Shown here: in pieces, positions 36,779 through 46,172 of the stretch | Layout: each line of letters begins with the position of its first letter | Position numbering within the stretch: position 1 is the first letter of the stretch | Origin: Pararhizobium polonicum | GTDB taxonomy: Bacteria > Pseudomonadota > Alphaproteobacteria > Rhizobiales > Rhizobiaceae | Assembly: GCF_001687365.1 (NCBI RefSeq) | Contig: NZ_LGLV01000010.1 | Location: 62,001 to 126,000, forward strand | DNA: 64,000 nt | Reading direction: 5' to 3' | Notes under the pieces: model-generated | What the model saw: only the letters and a program-made list of their open reading frames with translations | What the model was told of the DNA's origin: nothing | The model's database searches: none | Made by a program: the position numbers and the translations under genes

Positions 36779-36900
36779 CCCCTCCCCAACCCTCCCCACA
36801 AGGGGGAGGGAGCGGTCCGGCGCTTGCCTCCCCCTCCGTCTTCCTCTCCTCGGGTTTAACCCGAGGACTTGTGGCGGGGATCCAGCCACCGCGCGTCGGC
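36779..36900. repeat. Mosaic of dispersed palindromic repeat fragments
   Basis: CCCTCCCCACAAGGGGGAGGG (36790-36810) and CCTCGGGTTTAACCCGAGG (36848-36866), followed by GTGGCGGGGATCCAGC, resemble parts of the repeats at 12529 and 61620. There is no coding potential. Confidence 0.65.
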
Positions 36901-36917
36901 GCGGTGAGAGAACTCTC

Positions 36918-37053
36918 ACCCTCCCCTTGAGGGGGAGGGTCGGCACGCAGTGCCGGGGTGGGGTGACCTGCGGCATACGCAATTGTCTCTTGTGTTCGCG
37001 GTGGTCACCCCCACCCGCCGCGTTGCGGCGACCTCCCCCCTCAAGGGGGAGGT
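36918..37053. repeat. 136-bp palindromic intergenic repeat, copy 2
   Basis: Same length and layout as 12529-12664. The internal hairpins differ by paired changes: CGGCAC/GTGCCG here against CGGAGC/GCTCCG, and CGCCGC/GCGGCG against CGCGAC/GTCGCG. Stem pairing is therefore preserved while sequence varies, which indicates selection or gene-conversion-independent maintenance of the folded form. Confidence 0.9.
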
Positions 37054-37804
37054 GGGTGATCCACAACGTCCTGTAGCCACGCGCGAACAATTCGCCGTGG
37101 GTTTTCAAAGAGCAGGTGGCCGGGGCACAACGTATGCCTCAGAGTAAAGTAGTAGGTGACACACGCCGTGCCCCGTTTCGGTGTCTTTTGCCGCGCTTCT
37201 CAGGTTCTTCTACGCTTTTGCCTCTTGTGAAGGAAAAAGCCTCCAATGCCCCGGCCCGGCCGCTTATTCGCCAGGCCTTTCAATGCGGCGGGGTTTAGCC
37301 CTGGACCCTTGGACGGCAAAGCCGTCCGGCGGGGTGAACCGCCCGTGGTGTGGCTACCCGGCACGCCCGGCCCGCTTTCACGAACCGGAGGAGAACCGCC
37401 TTTCACGCAGCCCCGGGGATTTCGCGCGCGTTTCGCCAAACCATCCGGGCACCGGCTCCGCCTCGCCGGCAACGCAATCCGGTGTATCCTCGGCGGAACG
37501 AAGTCATGATGGCATGGAACGAAAGGGCGGGGATTTGCGGGGATGATTTTTTGTTTTGGAAGAGGGACGGAAGTGGCCGCCTTCACCCTAAAACGGTCCA
37601 GGCAATCGGTTAGGAGAAACACCATCAACGCTCAAAGGCTTCGGAAATTACGTTTTCCGGGCCGCGAGGGAGGCATGATGCCCTCCTGTTGCGTCTCTGC
37701 GCCGCATGATTCAGCGTCTCAAGCAAGAAAGCCCGACTTAACAGGAGAGGCTGCGCCCTTACCTCCACATTCATATACAGCTAAAAATCAAATGATCGAT
37801 CTCT
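37054..37804. other. GC-rich spacer without a recognised gene
   Basis: About 750 bases precede the AT-rich module. The middle (37240-37500) is very GC-rich, with a perfect GGACGGC-AAA-GCCGTCC hairpin at 37311-37327 and several shorter ones. Open frames on both strands overlap here, but none has convincing start signals or known domains. I looked for tmRNA and RNase P signatures and found neither. The composition changes to AT-rich at about 37740. Confidence 0.5.
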
Positions 37805-40240
37805 ATGCGTCTAGAAGTGGTAGATATCATCTACATCATGTTGTTATATCGCGCTGACGACTCAATTAGGCGATCGGGGGAAGCCTTGAACCAGTACATC
37901 AGCGACAAAATAGAAGCAGTTATCACTCAGCCTGACGCTGTGTTCAATCCACTATTGAGGCTTGAGACCGATCTTCGCGCAGAGGCCAAGCGTCGCAAAC
38001 CCCCATTAAATTTTAAAACAGTACGTCCTGAGGACGTTGCTGAAGAGTTGGGCAATGGCTGGGCCGTAAAGAAAGCCGGTAAACGGCAAACTACGTTGGG
38101 ACGGCCGAAACAACACGATCAATTACTTGAAGATCGGATCTGGTCCTTGCTGCGCATGATGGGCTACCAGCAGATGAATGGACACAGATCTACTATCGAA
38201 TTTAAACGAACCGATGGTTCAATAGGCCGAAAACAAATAGATGTATTCGCGGCTGACGCAGAGACTGCGATAGTTGCAGAATGCAAATCACGAGAAACGA
38301 GAGGCCGAAAGAGCCTTCAGAAAGATCTCCAAGATACAATATTACTACAAGAATATATAAGAAAATTGATTTACTCAAGTTATCCGAACACAGCCAAGCC
38401 GAAGATAATTTGGCTTTATGCTACCAATAATATAATTTGGTCAGAGTCGGATTTGGAGAGAGCTGAAGACGGAAAAATAACAGTAACGACCGAGAATGAA
38501 ATTCAGTATTTTGAAGCGTTTCTGAAGCATATGGGCCCAGCAGGAAAATATCAAATACTTGGTGAGTTTTTAAAAGGACAAAAAGTTCCCGGGCTCGAGG
38601 GAGTTAAAATACCCGCGATCAAAGGAAGGATCGCTGGAGAAACATTCTTTAGTTTTGTAGTTACACCTAGAAATCTCCTACGTATTGCGTTTGTTAATCA
38701 TCAGGCGCTCAATCATCCTGACGGAAAACCCGCTTACCAGCGAATGATTTCGTCAAGCCGAATCAAAGAAATCGGAGAGTTCATCAAACAAGGGGGATTC
38801 TTTCCGACCAATATCCTCGTAAACTTCACATCCCCTCCACGATTCGATCCTATTTCAAATAAAGAAAATACGGATGATAATATCAAATTTGGATGGCTTA
38901 CACTTCCGCAACTATATAGGTCAGCATGGATTATTGACGGACAACATAGACTATATGGATATTCGAGTATCACCGATAAATTTCTTGATCAAAGCCTTTT
39001 TGTATTGGCATTCAATGGGATGGATACACATAAGGAGGCAGATCTATTTATCACCATCAACCACAAGCAGAAAAGCGTTCCGAAAAGTCTATTGGTGAGC
39101 CTTCTTGCCGATTTGCGACTAGGAGATAGCGACGCAAGGACAGCAACGTCGGCACTGGCTTCTGCTGTGGTCCGGGCGATTAATACCGATAAGACTAGCC
39201 CTCTTTCGCGTCGCTTTATTACACACGGCGTTCCACCTGAGGCCAATCAGAATCTAACCGTATCCGAGGCGGTCAATGGTCTGGTGAGATCCGAGCTTAT
39301 TGGGCGGGTCATTGGCAAGGGGCGGTTGGGAGGACCGCTTTCTGGCCCAACCGACGAGGCTACCATTACTCGCGCAAAGATTGTATTGAATGCCTATTTT
39401 GAGGAACTCAGAAAGACCAATCCAGAACGATGGGAAGCCGGACGAACAGGTTATATCTCGACCAATCCTGGCATACGCGCCCATCTTGGGTTAATCGCCG
39501 AGGTTGTGAAATATCTAAGTCAAAAAACAGGTCAGGACTTCCATGCAATTCAAGAAAAAGAGTTTGCTGCCTGCGTTGTCGATTTTACCAAGCCTCTTTT
39601 TGATCATTTTAGTTCGGCAGACGATGACGCCATTTCGCAAAAATTTTCTCGCAAGTTTGGCGAGGGTGGTGTCAAAGAGTACCTGTATCACCTGCTGAAG
39701 GTGATACACGATGTGCATCCTGACTTCGGGCCGCAAGAATTCATAACGTGGATATCACAACGTGAGTCCGCGAGGGTCGATGAAGCCAACGCGTTTGTGA
39801 TGAACTTGTCAGAGCGACTTACTAATTACGTCATCGAAACTTTGAAATCAATTCACGGCACTCACATCCTTCCGTCGGGGGATGCTGCGTTTTGGGAGGT
39901 CGGAGTCGAGAGTCGGCGGGTTAAAGATAACGCTTATAGAAAACAACAAGAAGATAAGCAGGAGAGGAGAAAACCAAGGGAAGCTTATTTCGATTTGATT
40001 GATCTCGAGGAGATTGTTAAGCAAAAGAATAACTGGGATCATTTTGAGTACATATTTAACATGCCAATGGAAGACGAGAAAAAGGGGAAAAAGTACTATC
40101 TTGACTGGATATCTAGGTATAACGAATTGAGAAGAGTTGCAGCCCATAAGAATAATATGAGAACGTACACAGAAGAGGATATCGAGTTTCTTGACTGGCT
40201 TAGGTCTGAATTAACGCCGAAATTGAAGAGTATTTCCTAG
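37805..40240 (+). CDS. PD-(D/E)XK nuclease-like + DGQHR domain + HEPN-like protein
   Basis: An 811-residue protein (799 from the alternative ATG at 37838) encoded in AT-rich DNA. Residues about 105-205 look like a restriction-endonuclease fold: a helix RIWSLLRMMGYQ, then D146 in RKQIDVFAAD and E159-x-K161 in VAECKSRE. Residues about 280-620 form a DGQHR module with WIIDGQHRLYGYSS (DGQHR at 378-382), the motif of DndB-type proteins, plus INHKQKSVPKSLLVSL downstream. The last 50 residues carry R776-x4-H781 (ELRRVAAHKNN), a HEPN-like motif. A Dam-type methylase starts one base after its stop. I infer a restriction or defence effector. The exact combination is not one I can name. Confidence 0.8.
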   Translation: MRLEVVDIIYIMLLYRADDSIRRSGEALNQYISDKIEAVITQPDAVFNPLLRLETDLRAEAKRRKPPLNFKTVRPEDVAEELGNGWAVKKAGKRQTTLGRPKQHDQLLEDRIWSLLRMMGYQQMNGHRSTIEFKRTDGSIGRKQIDVFAADAETAIVAECKSRETRGRKSLQKDLQDTILLQEYIRKLIYSSYPNTAKPKIIWLYATNNIIWSESDLERAEDGKITVTTENEIQYFEAFLKHMGPAGKYQILGEFLKGQKVPGLEGVKIPAIKGRIAGETFFSFVVTPRNLLRIAFVNHQALNHPDGKPAYQRMISSSRIKEIGEFIKQGGFFPTNILVNFTSPPRFDPISNKENTDDNIKFGWLTLPQLYRSAWIIDGQHRLYGYSSITDKFLDQSLFVLAFNGMDTHKEADLFITINHKQKSVPKSLLVSLLADLRLGDSDARTATSALASAVVRAINTDKTSPLSRRFITHGVPPEANQNLTVSEAVNGLVRSELIGRVIGKGRLGGPLSGPTDEATITRAKIVLNAYFEELRKTNPERWEAGRTGYISTNPGIRAHLGLIAEVVKYLSQKTGQDFHAIQEKEFAACVVDFTKPLFDHFSSADDDAISQKFSRKFGEGGVKEYLYHLLKVIHDVHPDFGPQEFITWISQRESARVDEANAFVMNLSERLTNYVIETLKSIHGTHILPSGDAAFWEVGVESRRVKDNAYRKQQEDKQERRKPREAYFDLIDLEEIVKQKNNWDHFEYIFNMPMEDEKKGKKYYLDWISRYNELRRVAAHKNNMRTYTEEDIEFLDWLRSELTPKLKSIS

Positions 40241-40241
40241 T

Positions 40242-41048
40242 ATGGTCAGTCCTATATTAAAGTGGGCCGGAGGAAAGCGATGGCTCGTTGTCGCTGATCG
40301 CCTCCCTAAGCCTTCGAAATATCAGCGTTACGTCGAGCCGTTCTTGGGAAGTGGGGCCGTATTCTTTCACCTGAAACCTTCAAGCGCAATATTGTCGGAC
40401 TTGAACGCCGATCTAATAAACCTCTACAAAGTTGTCCGGGATAATCCGTGGGAATTTGAAGAAAGAATGCATGCTCATCAAGCCATGCATTCTAAGGAAT
40501 ACTATTACCAAATCCGAGCGAAATTATGTGTAGATGCTGATGCCGCTGCTGCTCGTTTTCTGTACCTAAACCGAACGTGTTGGAATGGCTTATACCGAGT
40601 TAATAAACGAGGCGAATTCAACGTTCCTATTGGCACAAAGCAAGCTGTCGTGATGAGTACTGATGATTTTTTAGCTGTTTCCGAGACTTTAAAACGGGCC
40701 GAGCTACGAAATGAGGATTTTGAGAAAATAATTGATGAGACCCAGCATGGAGATTTTCTGTTTGTCGATCCTCCATACACTGTCCAGCACAATTTCAATG
40801 GATTCCTGAAGTACAATGAACAGATTTTCAGTTGGCAGGATCAAATACGCTTGAGTAATGCCCTGCAAAAGGCGGCAAATCGGGGGGTTTCCATCGTGTT
40901 GACTAATGCTGACCATGAATCAGTCCGCCAACTTTACGTGCAAAAATTTCAATACCGGAAGCTTGCCCGGCAATCGGTATTGGCCGGGAAGTCCAACAAG
41001 CGTGGCGGCACCACAGAGGCGATATTTACATGTAACCTCGAAGGTTAA
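40242..41048 (+). CDS. Dam-type DNA adenine N6-methyltransferase
   Basis: A 268-residue class-alpha methylase related to Dam and M.DpnIIA. Motifs: LKWAGGKRW at 6-14, the SAM-binding EPFLGSGAVFF at about 32-42, LSDLNADLIN, RTCWNGLYRVN and the catalytic DPPY at 176-179 (FVDPPYTVQHNFNG). The recognition sequence is unknown; GATC is possible but only by analogy. The start lies one base after the stop of the DGQHR-nuclease gene, so the two are translationally coupled. In a restriction-modification reading it protects host DNA. It is AT-rich like its partner. Confidence 0.92.
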   Translation: MVSPILKWAGGKRWLVVADRLPKPSKYQRYVEPFLGSGAVFFHLKPSSAILSDLNADLINLYKVVRDNPWEFEERMHAHQAMHSKEYYYQIRAKLCVDADAAAARFLYLNRTCWNGLYRVNKRGEFNVPIGTKQAVVMSTDDFLAVSETLKRAELRNEDFEKIIDETQHGDFLFVDPPYTVQHNFNGFLKYNEQIFSWQDQIRLSNALQKAANRGVSIVLTNADHESVRQLYVQKFQYRKLARQSVLAGKSNKRGGTTEAIFTCNLEG

Positions 41049-41182
41049 TGGGCATGCCCGATTCCTTGACCATCAGCATTGAGTTTTCTCGTTAGACAAC
41101 CACTTCATTCGAGGAAGCCTTTGCGAGTGATCATCGTCTGCCGTCCCCTTGTGGGGCGGAGCGGCCGTTCTCTCAACCCCCC

Positions 41183-43009
<1,827 letters not shown>

Positions 43010-43011
43010 GG

Positions 43012-43662
43012 TCAGGCTCCCGGAAGGTCTTGCGGACGGGCAAGAATGAGCGCCCGGCCGGAGGAAAGGGTGAAGCGGACGGTGCCTTCGGCGACATTGG
43101 AGATGGTGCGCGAGGAGCCGAACGGCAGATGGAAATCGTCAAGCGGATAACGGGCGCCGGCTATGGAAAGCCCGGTCAGCGTATCGAGCCCGAGGATGGA
43201 AAACAGGCTGCCTTTCGGCAGGTCGATGTCTCGGCTGCCGGGCAGCAGCGGCCAGGCTTCCTCCTCGCCGGAGGTGAGCAGCACGTCGAAGCCGTCTTCG
43301 GCGAGTTTGGCGGCATAGAGCAGGTGCATGAAGGCATGGTCGCTGCGCTCGCCACCGAGAGCGCCGGCGAAGATCAGCCGGGTTGCGCCGCGCTCGAGGG
43401 CTGCGGCCACGGCGATCTCGCCGTCGGTCTCGTTCTTGGCGGGCGGATAGGGCTCGCGGATCACGTCCGGCCATTCGGCAATCAGCGCGTCCGGCGTGGA
43501 ATCGAAATCGCCGACCCAGAGTTCGGGCTTCAGCCCCAATGCCTGCGCATGCCGCATGCCGCCATCGGCCGCAATCACGCGGGCGCCGGCAAGGTGCGCG
43601 CGCAGCCGGTCCGTCGGTGTCAGCGCGCCGCCCATCAGGATTGCAAAGGCCAGTTGTCTCAT
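43012..43662 (-). CDS. Thiamine pyrophosphokinase
   Basis: It transfers pyrophosphate from ATP to thiamine, giving thiamine diphosphate. The 216 residues show the TPK catalytic core: RVIAADGGMRHAQALGLKPE, then LWVGDFDSTPD (the DxDS nucleotide/metal site), NETDGEIAVAAALERGATRL and GERSDHAFMHLLYA, with a C-terminal thiamine-binding beta domain. The ATG at 43662 is used; the frame is open further upstream without TPK-like sequence. The TPP-regulated thiBPQ importer is 6 kb away, and together they salvage external thiamine. Confidence 0.92.
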   Translation of the reverse strand: MRQLAFAILMGGALTPTDRLRAHLAGARVIAADGGMRHAQALGLKPELWVGDFDSTPDALIAEWPDVIREPYPPAKNETDGEIAVAAALERGATRLIFAGALGGERSDHAFMHLLYAAKLAEDGFDVLLTSGEEEAWPLLPGSRDIDLPKGSLFSILGLDTLTGLSIAGARYPLDDFHLPFGSSRTISNVAEGTVRFTLSSGRALILARPQDLPGA

Positions 43663-43828
43663 GGCGCAAGGCCATAGCGTAAACAGGGGGAGGAGGGGAA
43701 GGGGCAGCGCAGCATTTGCATCGAGGCCGGTCTGAAAGGGGCGGCAGGCGCCTTCTTCTCTCCGGCGGGGAGGCGTGCCGGGTGAAACGAGGCGATGAGG
43801 GCGTTTCCGCATATTCCGAACCCGCCGC

Positions 43829-43874
43829 CCCCTCATCCACCCTGCGGGCACCTTCTCCCCGCTGGGGAGAAGAG
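43829..43874. repeat. Fragment of a dispersed palindromic repeat
   Basis: CCCCTCATCCACCCTGCGGG, then CACCTTCTCCCCGCTGGGGAGAAG. It matches the first half of the repeat at 50325-50435, with the same CTTCTCCCC hairpin. Confidence 0.7.
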
Positions 43875-43884
43875 GAGGCGCGCG

Positions 43885-44427
43885 TTACGGCGCGGCGCGG
43901 CGCTCGGCATTTTCCTTTTCGCGCGCCTGATGGACGCGCTCGAAGGAGGTGACGAAGCGGTCGAACAGGCCGGCAAAGGCGGTGACGTCGTCTTCCGGCC
44001 AGTCAGCAAGGATGCTCCCGATCACCTCGCGCTTGACGGCCTTGACCTCGCGCATCAGCGTGTTTCCCAGATCGGTCATGACGACGATGATGCGGCGGGC
44101 ATCGGCCTGCGAGGCTTCCCGGCGAAGAGCACCGCGCGCTACCATGTCGGCGACGATGCGGCTGGCGCGCGACGGATCGATGCGCATGAATTCGGCGATC
44201 GTGCCGACCGTCACCTCGCCTTCGGGCTCGGCGCGCCAGACGGCATCGAGCACGTCGAGATGGGTGATTTCGAGGCCCGGGGCGACATTTTCGATGGCAA
44301 GGCGGGCCAGCACCCGCCGGCCGACCAGCAGCCGCCAGCGGCCCATGGACTGGCTGATGGAGGCGCGGTTTGCCTCCTTCTCGCTCTGGCGGGTGTCGTT
44401 TTCGAGTGTCGGCATCGTGTTTTCCAT
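43885..44427 (-). CDS. MarR family transcriptional regulator
   Basis: A 180-residue winged-helix regulator. The DNA-binding part is GEVTVGTIAEFMRIDPSRAS, then RIVADMVARGALRREASQAD and ARRIIVVMTDLG, the classical MarR wing with Asp and two Arg. It is divergent from an MFS pump and separated from it by 122 bases with a palindromic operator. The likely role is repression of that pump and of itself, released by a small phenolic or drug-like ligand. The ligand is inferred only from family behaviour. Confidence 0.92.
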   Translation of the reverse strand: MENTMPTLENDTRQSEKEANRASISQSMGRWRLLVGRRVLARLAIENVAPGLEITHLDVLDAVWRAEPEGEVTVGTIAEFMRIDPSRASRIVADMVARGALRREASQADARRIIVVMTDLGNTLMREVKAVKREVIGSILADWPEDDVTAFAGLFDRFVTSFERVHQAREKENAERRAAP

Positions 44428-44485
44428 GGGCCGGACAATAGCAAAGCCTGGTGCCTTGAGAAAGCCGGAATGTGCGGTTCACATA

Positions 44486-44521
44486 AATGTGCTGTTGACA
44501 ATTATATGCTGATAGCACATT
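44486..44521. promoter_or_regulatory. MarR-type operator overlapping the MFS promoter
   Basis: AATGTGCT (44486-44493) and AGCACATT (44514-44521) form a perfect 8-bp inverted repeat around TTGACA (44495-44500), a good -35 element. Binding here would occlude the promoter of the downstream transporter. Confidence 0.7.
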
Positions 44522-44549
44522 AATTGACGAAAGCAACCGGATACCCCCC

Positions 44550-46049
44550 ATGGACATGCATGTCACGCCTGCGCCGCTGGTCTCCAGCCCCGCGCTTCGG
44601 CTCACGCTTTTCTTCTTCCTGATGACGGCCCTGTTCATGGCGACGCTGGACAACCAGATCGTCGCCACCGCGCTGCCGACCATCGTCGGCGAGTTCGGCC
44701 AGATGGAGCGCTTCGGCTGGATCGGCTCGGCCTATCTTTTGGCCACCTGCGCGGTGATGCCGCTCTACGGCAAGCTCGGCGATCTGTTCGGCCGCAAATA
44801 TGTGATGCTGACGGCGGTGACGATCTTCACCCTGGGCTCGATTGCCTGCGGCCTTGCGGTGTCGATGAACACGCTGATTGCCGCCCGCGTGCTGCAGGGG
44901 CTGGGCGGCGGCGGCATCATGGTGTCGATCTTCTCCATCAATGCCGATCTGTTCGAGCCGCGCGAGCGGGCCAGGTACCAGAGCTATTCCAGCCTGGTGC
45001 TGATGGCGTCCGGCGCCATCGGCCCGGTGCTCGGCGGGGCGATGAGCGATCACTTCGGCTGGCGCTCGATCTTTCTGATCAATATCCCGATCGGCATCGC
45101 CGTGCTCGCCGGCCTGTTTTTCTTCCTGCCCTTCCGCCGGCCGACGCGCCGGCCGACGATCGATTATGCCGGGGCGCTGCTTCTGGCGGGTGCCGTGACG
45201 ATGGTGGTGCTGCTCGGCGATGGGGCGGAACTGTTCGGCTCGCTGTTTTCGCTCGGCAGCCTTGCGGTCGTTGCCATCGGCGCGCTGTGCGCCGTGGCCT
45301 GGGTGCTGGTCGAGCGGCGGGCGCCGGAGCCGGTCGTGCCGCTGGCGCTGTTTTCCAATCCGACCTTCAGCCTGATGCTGGTGATCTCGCTCGCCAGCGG
45401 CGCGGTCGGCATCGGCATGGTCAATTATTTCGCGCTGTTCTTGCAGACGACGACGGGGCTCAGCCCCTCGCTCGCCGGGCTTCTGTTCATCATGCTGACC
45501 GGCGGCATCGTCTGCGGCGCGCTGACGGCGGGACGGCTGATTGCGCGCTCGGGCTGCTACAAGCCGTTTGCCATCGTCAGCGCCAGCCTGACGATGCTGT
45601 CGCTGCTGATCTTCTCGCAGATCCACCCCGGCACGCCGCTCTATGTGATCTGCGCCGTCATGGCGCTGCATGGCATCGGCATCGGCTTCGGCCAGCAGGT
45701 GCCGATCGTCGCCGTGCAGAACATCGCCGCGCGCGGCGATGTCGGGGCCGCCACCGGCGCCGTCACCCTGTCGCGCATGGGCGGCGCCTCGATCGCCATC
45801 TCCATCTACGGCGCCATTATCGCCAGCGGTCTGGCGCGCGGCACGAACGCGATCCCGGGCATCGACGACATCGAAAAGCTGACACCGCTGGTGCTGTCGA
45901 CACTGCCGCAGGCAACGCGCCAGCTGGTCGCCGAAAGCTACACGGCCGCCTTCCAGCCGCTGTTTTTGACGGCGATGGGCATATCGCTGATTGCGCTGGT
46001 TTCGGCGGTGAGCGTGAAGGCGGTACGGTTGCCGCAGAAGGTGGTGTGA
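44550..46049 (+). CDS. MFS drug transporter, DHA2 (14-helix) type
   Basis: A 499-residue inner-membrane exporter of the EmrB/QacA group with about 14 hydrophobic segments. The signatures are ALFMATLDNQIVATALPTIV (motif D1 with the Asp), GKLGDLFGRKYV (motif A) and ARVLQGLGGGGIM (motif B). An opposing marR gene and a palindromic operator precede it. It starts MDMHVTPAPLVSS at 44550. The substrates are probably hydrophobic toxic compounds. No membrane-fusion partner gene is adjacent, so it may work alone. Confidence 0.93.
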   Translation: MDMHVTPAPLVSSPALRLTLFFFLMTALFMATLDNQIVATALPTIVGEFGQMERFGWIGSAYLLATCAVMPLYGKLGDLFGRKYVMLTAVTIFTLGSIACGLAVSMNTLIAARVLQGLGGGGIMVSIFSINADLFEPRERARYQSYSSLVLMASGAIGPVLGGAMSDHFGWRSIFLINIPIGIAVLAGLFFFLPFRRPTRRPTIDYAGALLLAGAVTMVVLLGDGAELFGSLFSLGSLAVVAIGALCAVAWVLVERRAPEPVVPLALFSNPTFSLMLVISLASGAVGIGMVNYFALFLQTTTGLSPSLAGLLFIMLTGGIVCGALTAGRLIARSGCYKPFAIVSASLTMLSLLIFSQIHPGTPLYVICAVMALHGIGIGFGQQVPIVAVQNIAARGDVGAATGAVTLSRMGGASIAISIYGAIIASGLARGTNAIPGIDDIEKLTPLVLSTLPQATRQLVAESYTAAFQPLFLTAMGISLIALVSAVSVKAVRLPQKVV

Positions 46050-46172
46050 GGGGTGACCGTCCCCCGCACCCAATTGATCGGTACCGCTTTAAGATATCGC
46101 GAGACCTTCTGCGCAGCTTATGGTCCGGTTGGTGCGATCTTCTACAAAACCTTATCAGCATACCACCGTTGT

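Noticed and set aside
37100..37620. tmRNA or RNase P RNA in the GC-rich spacer
   Set aside because: No tag-peptide-like coding sequence or tRNA-like ends, and no GAGGAAAGTCC-type core were found.
44520..46073. 517-codon minus-strand frame opposite the EmrB-type exporter
   Set aside because: Shadow frame; the exporter on the plus strand has MFS signature motifs.
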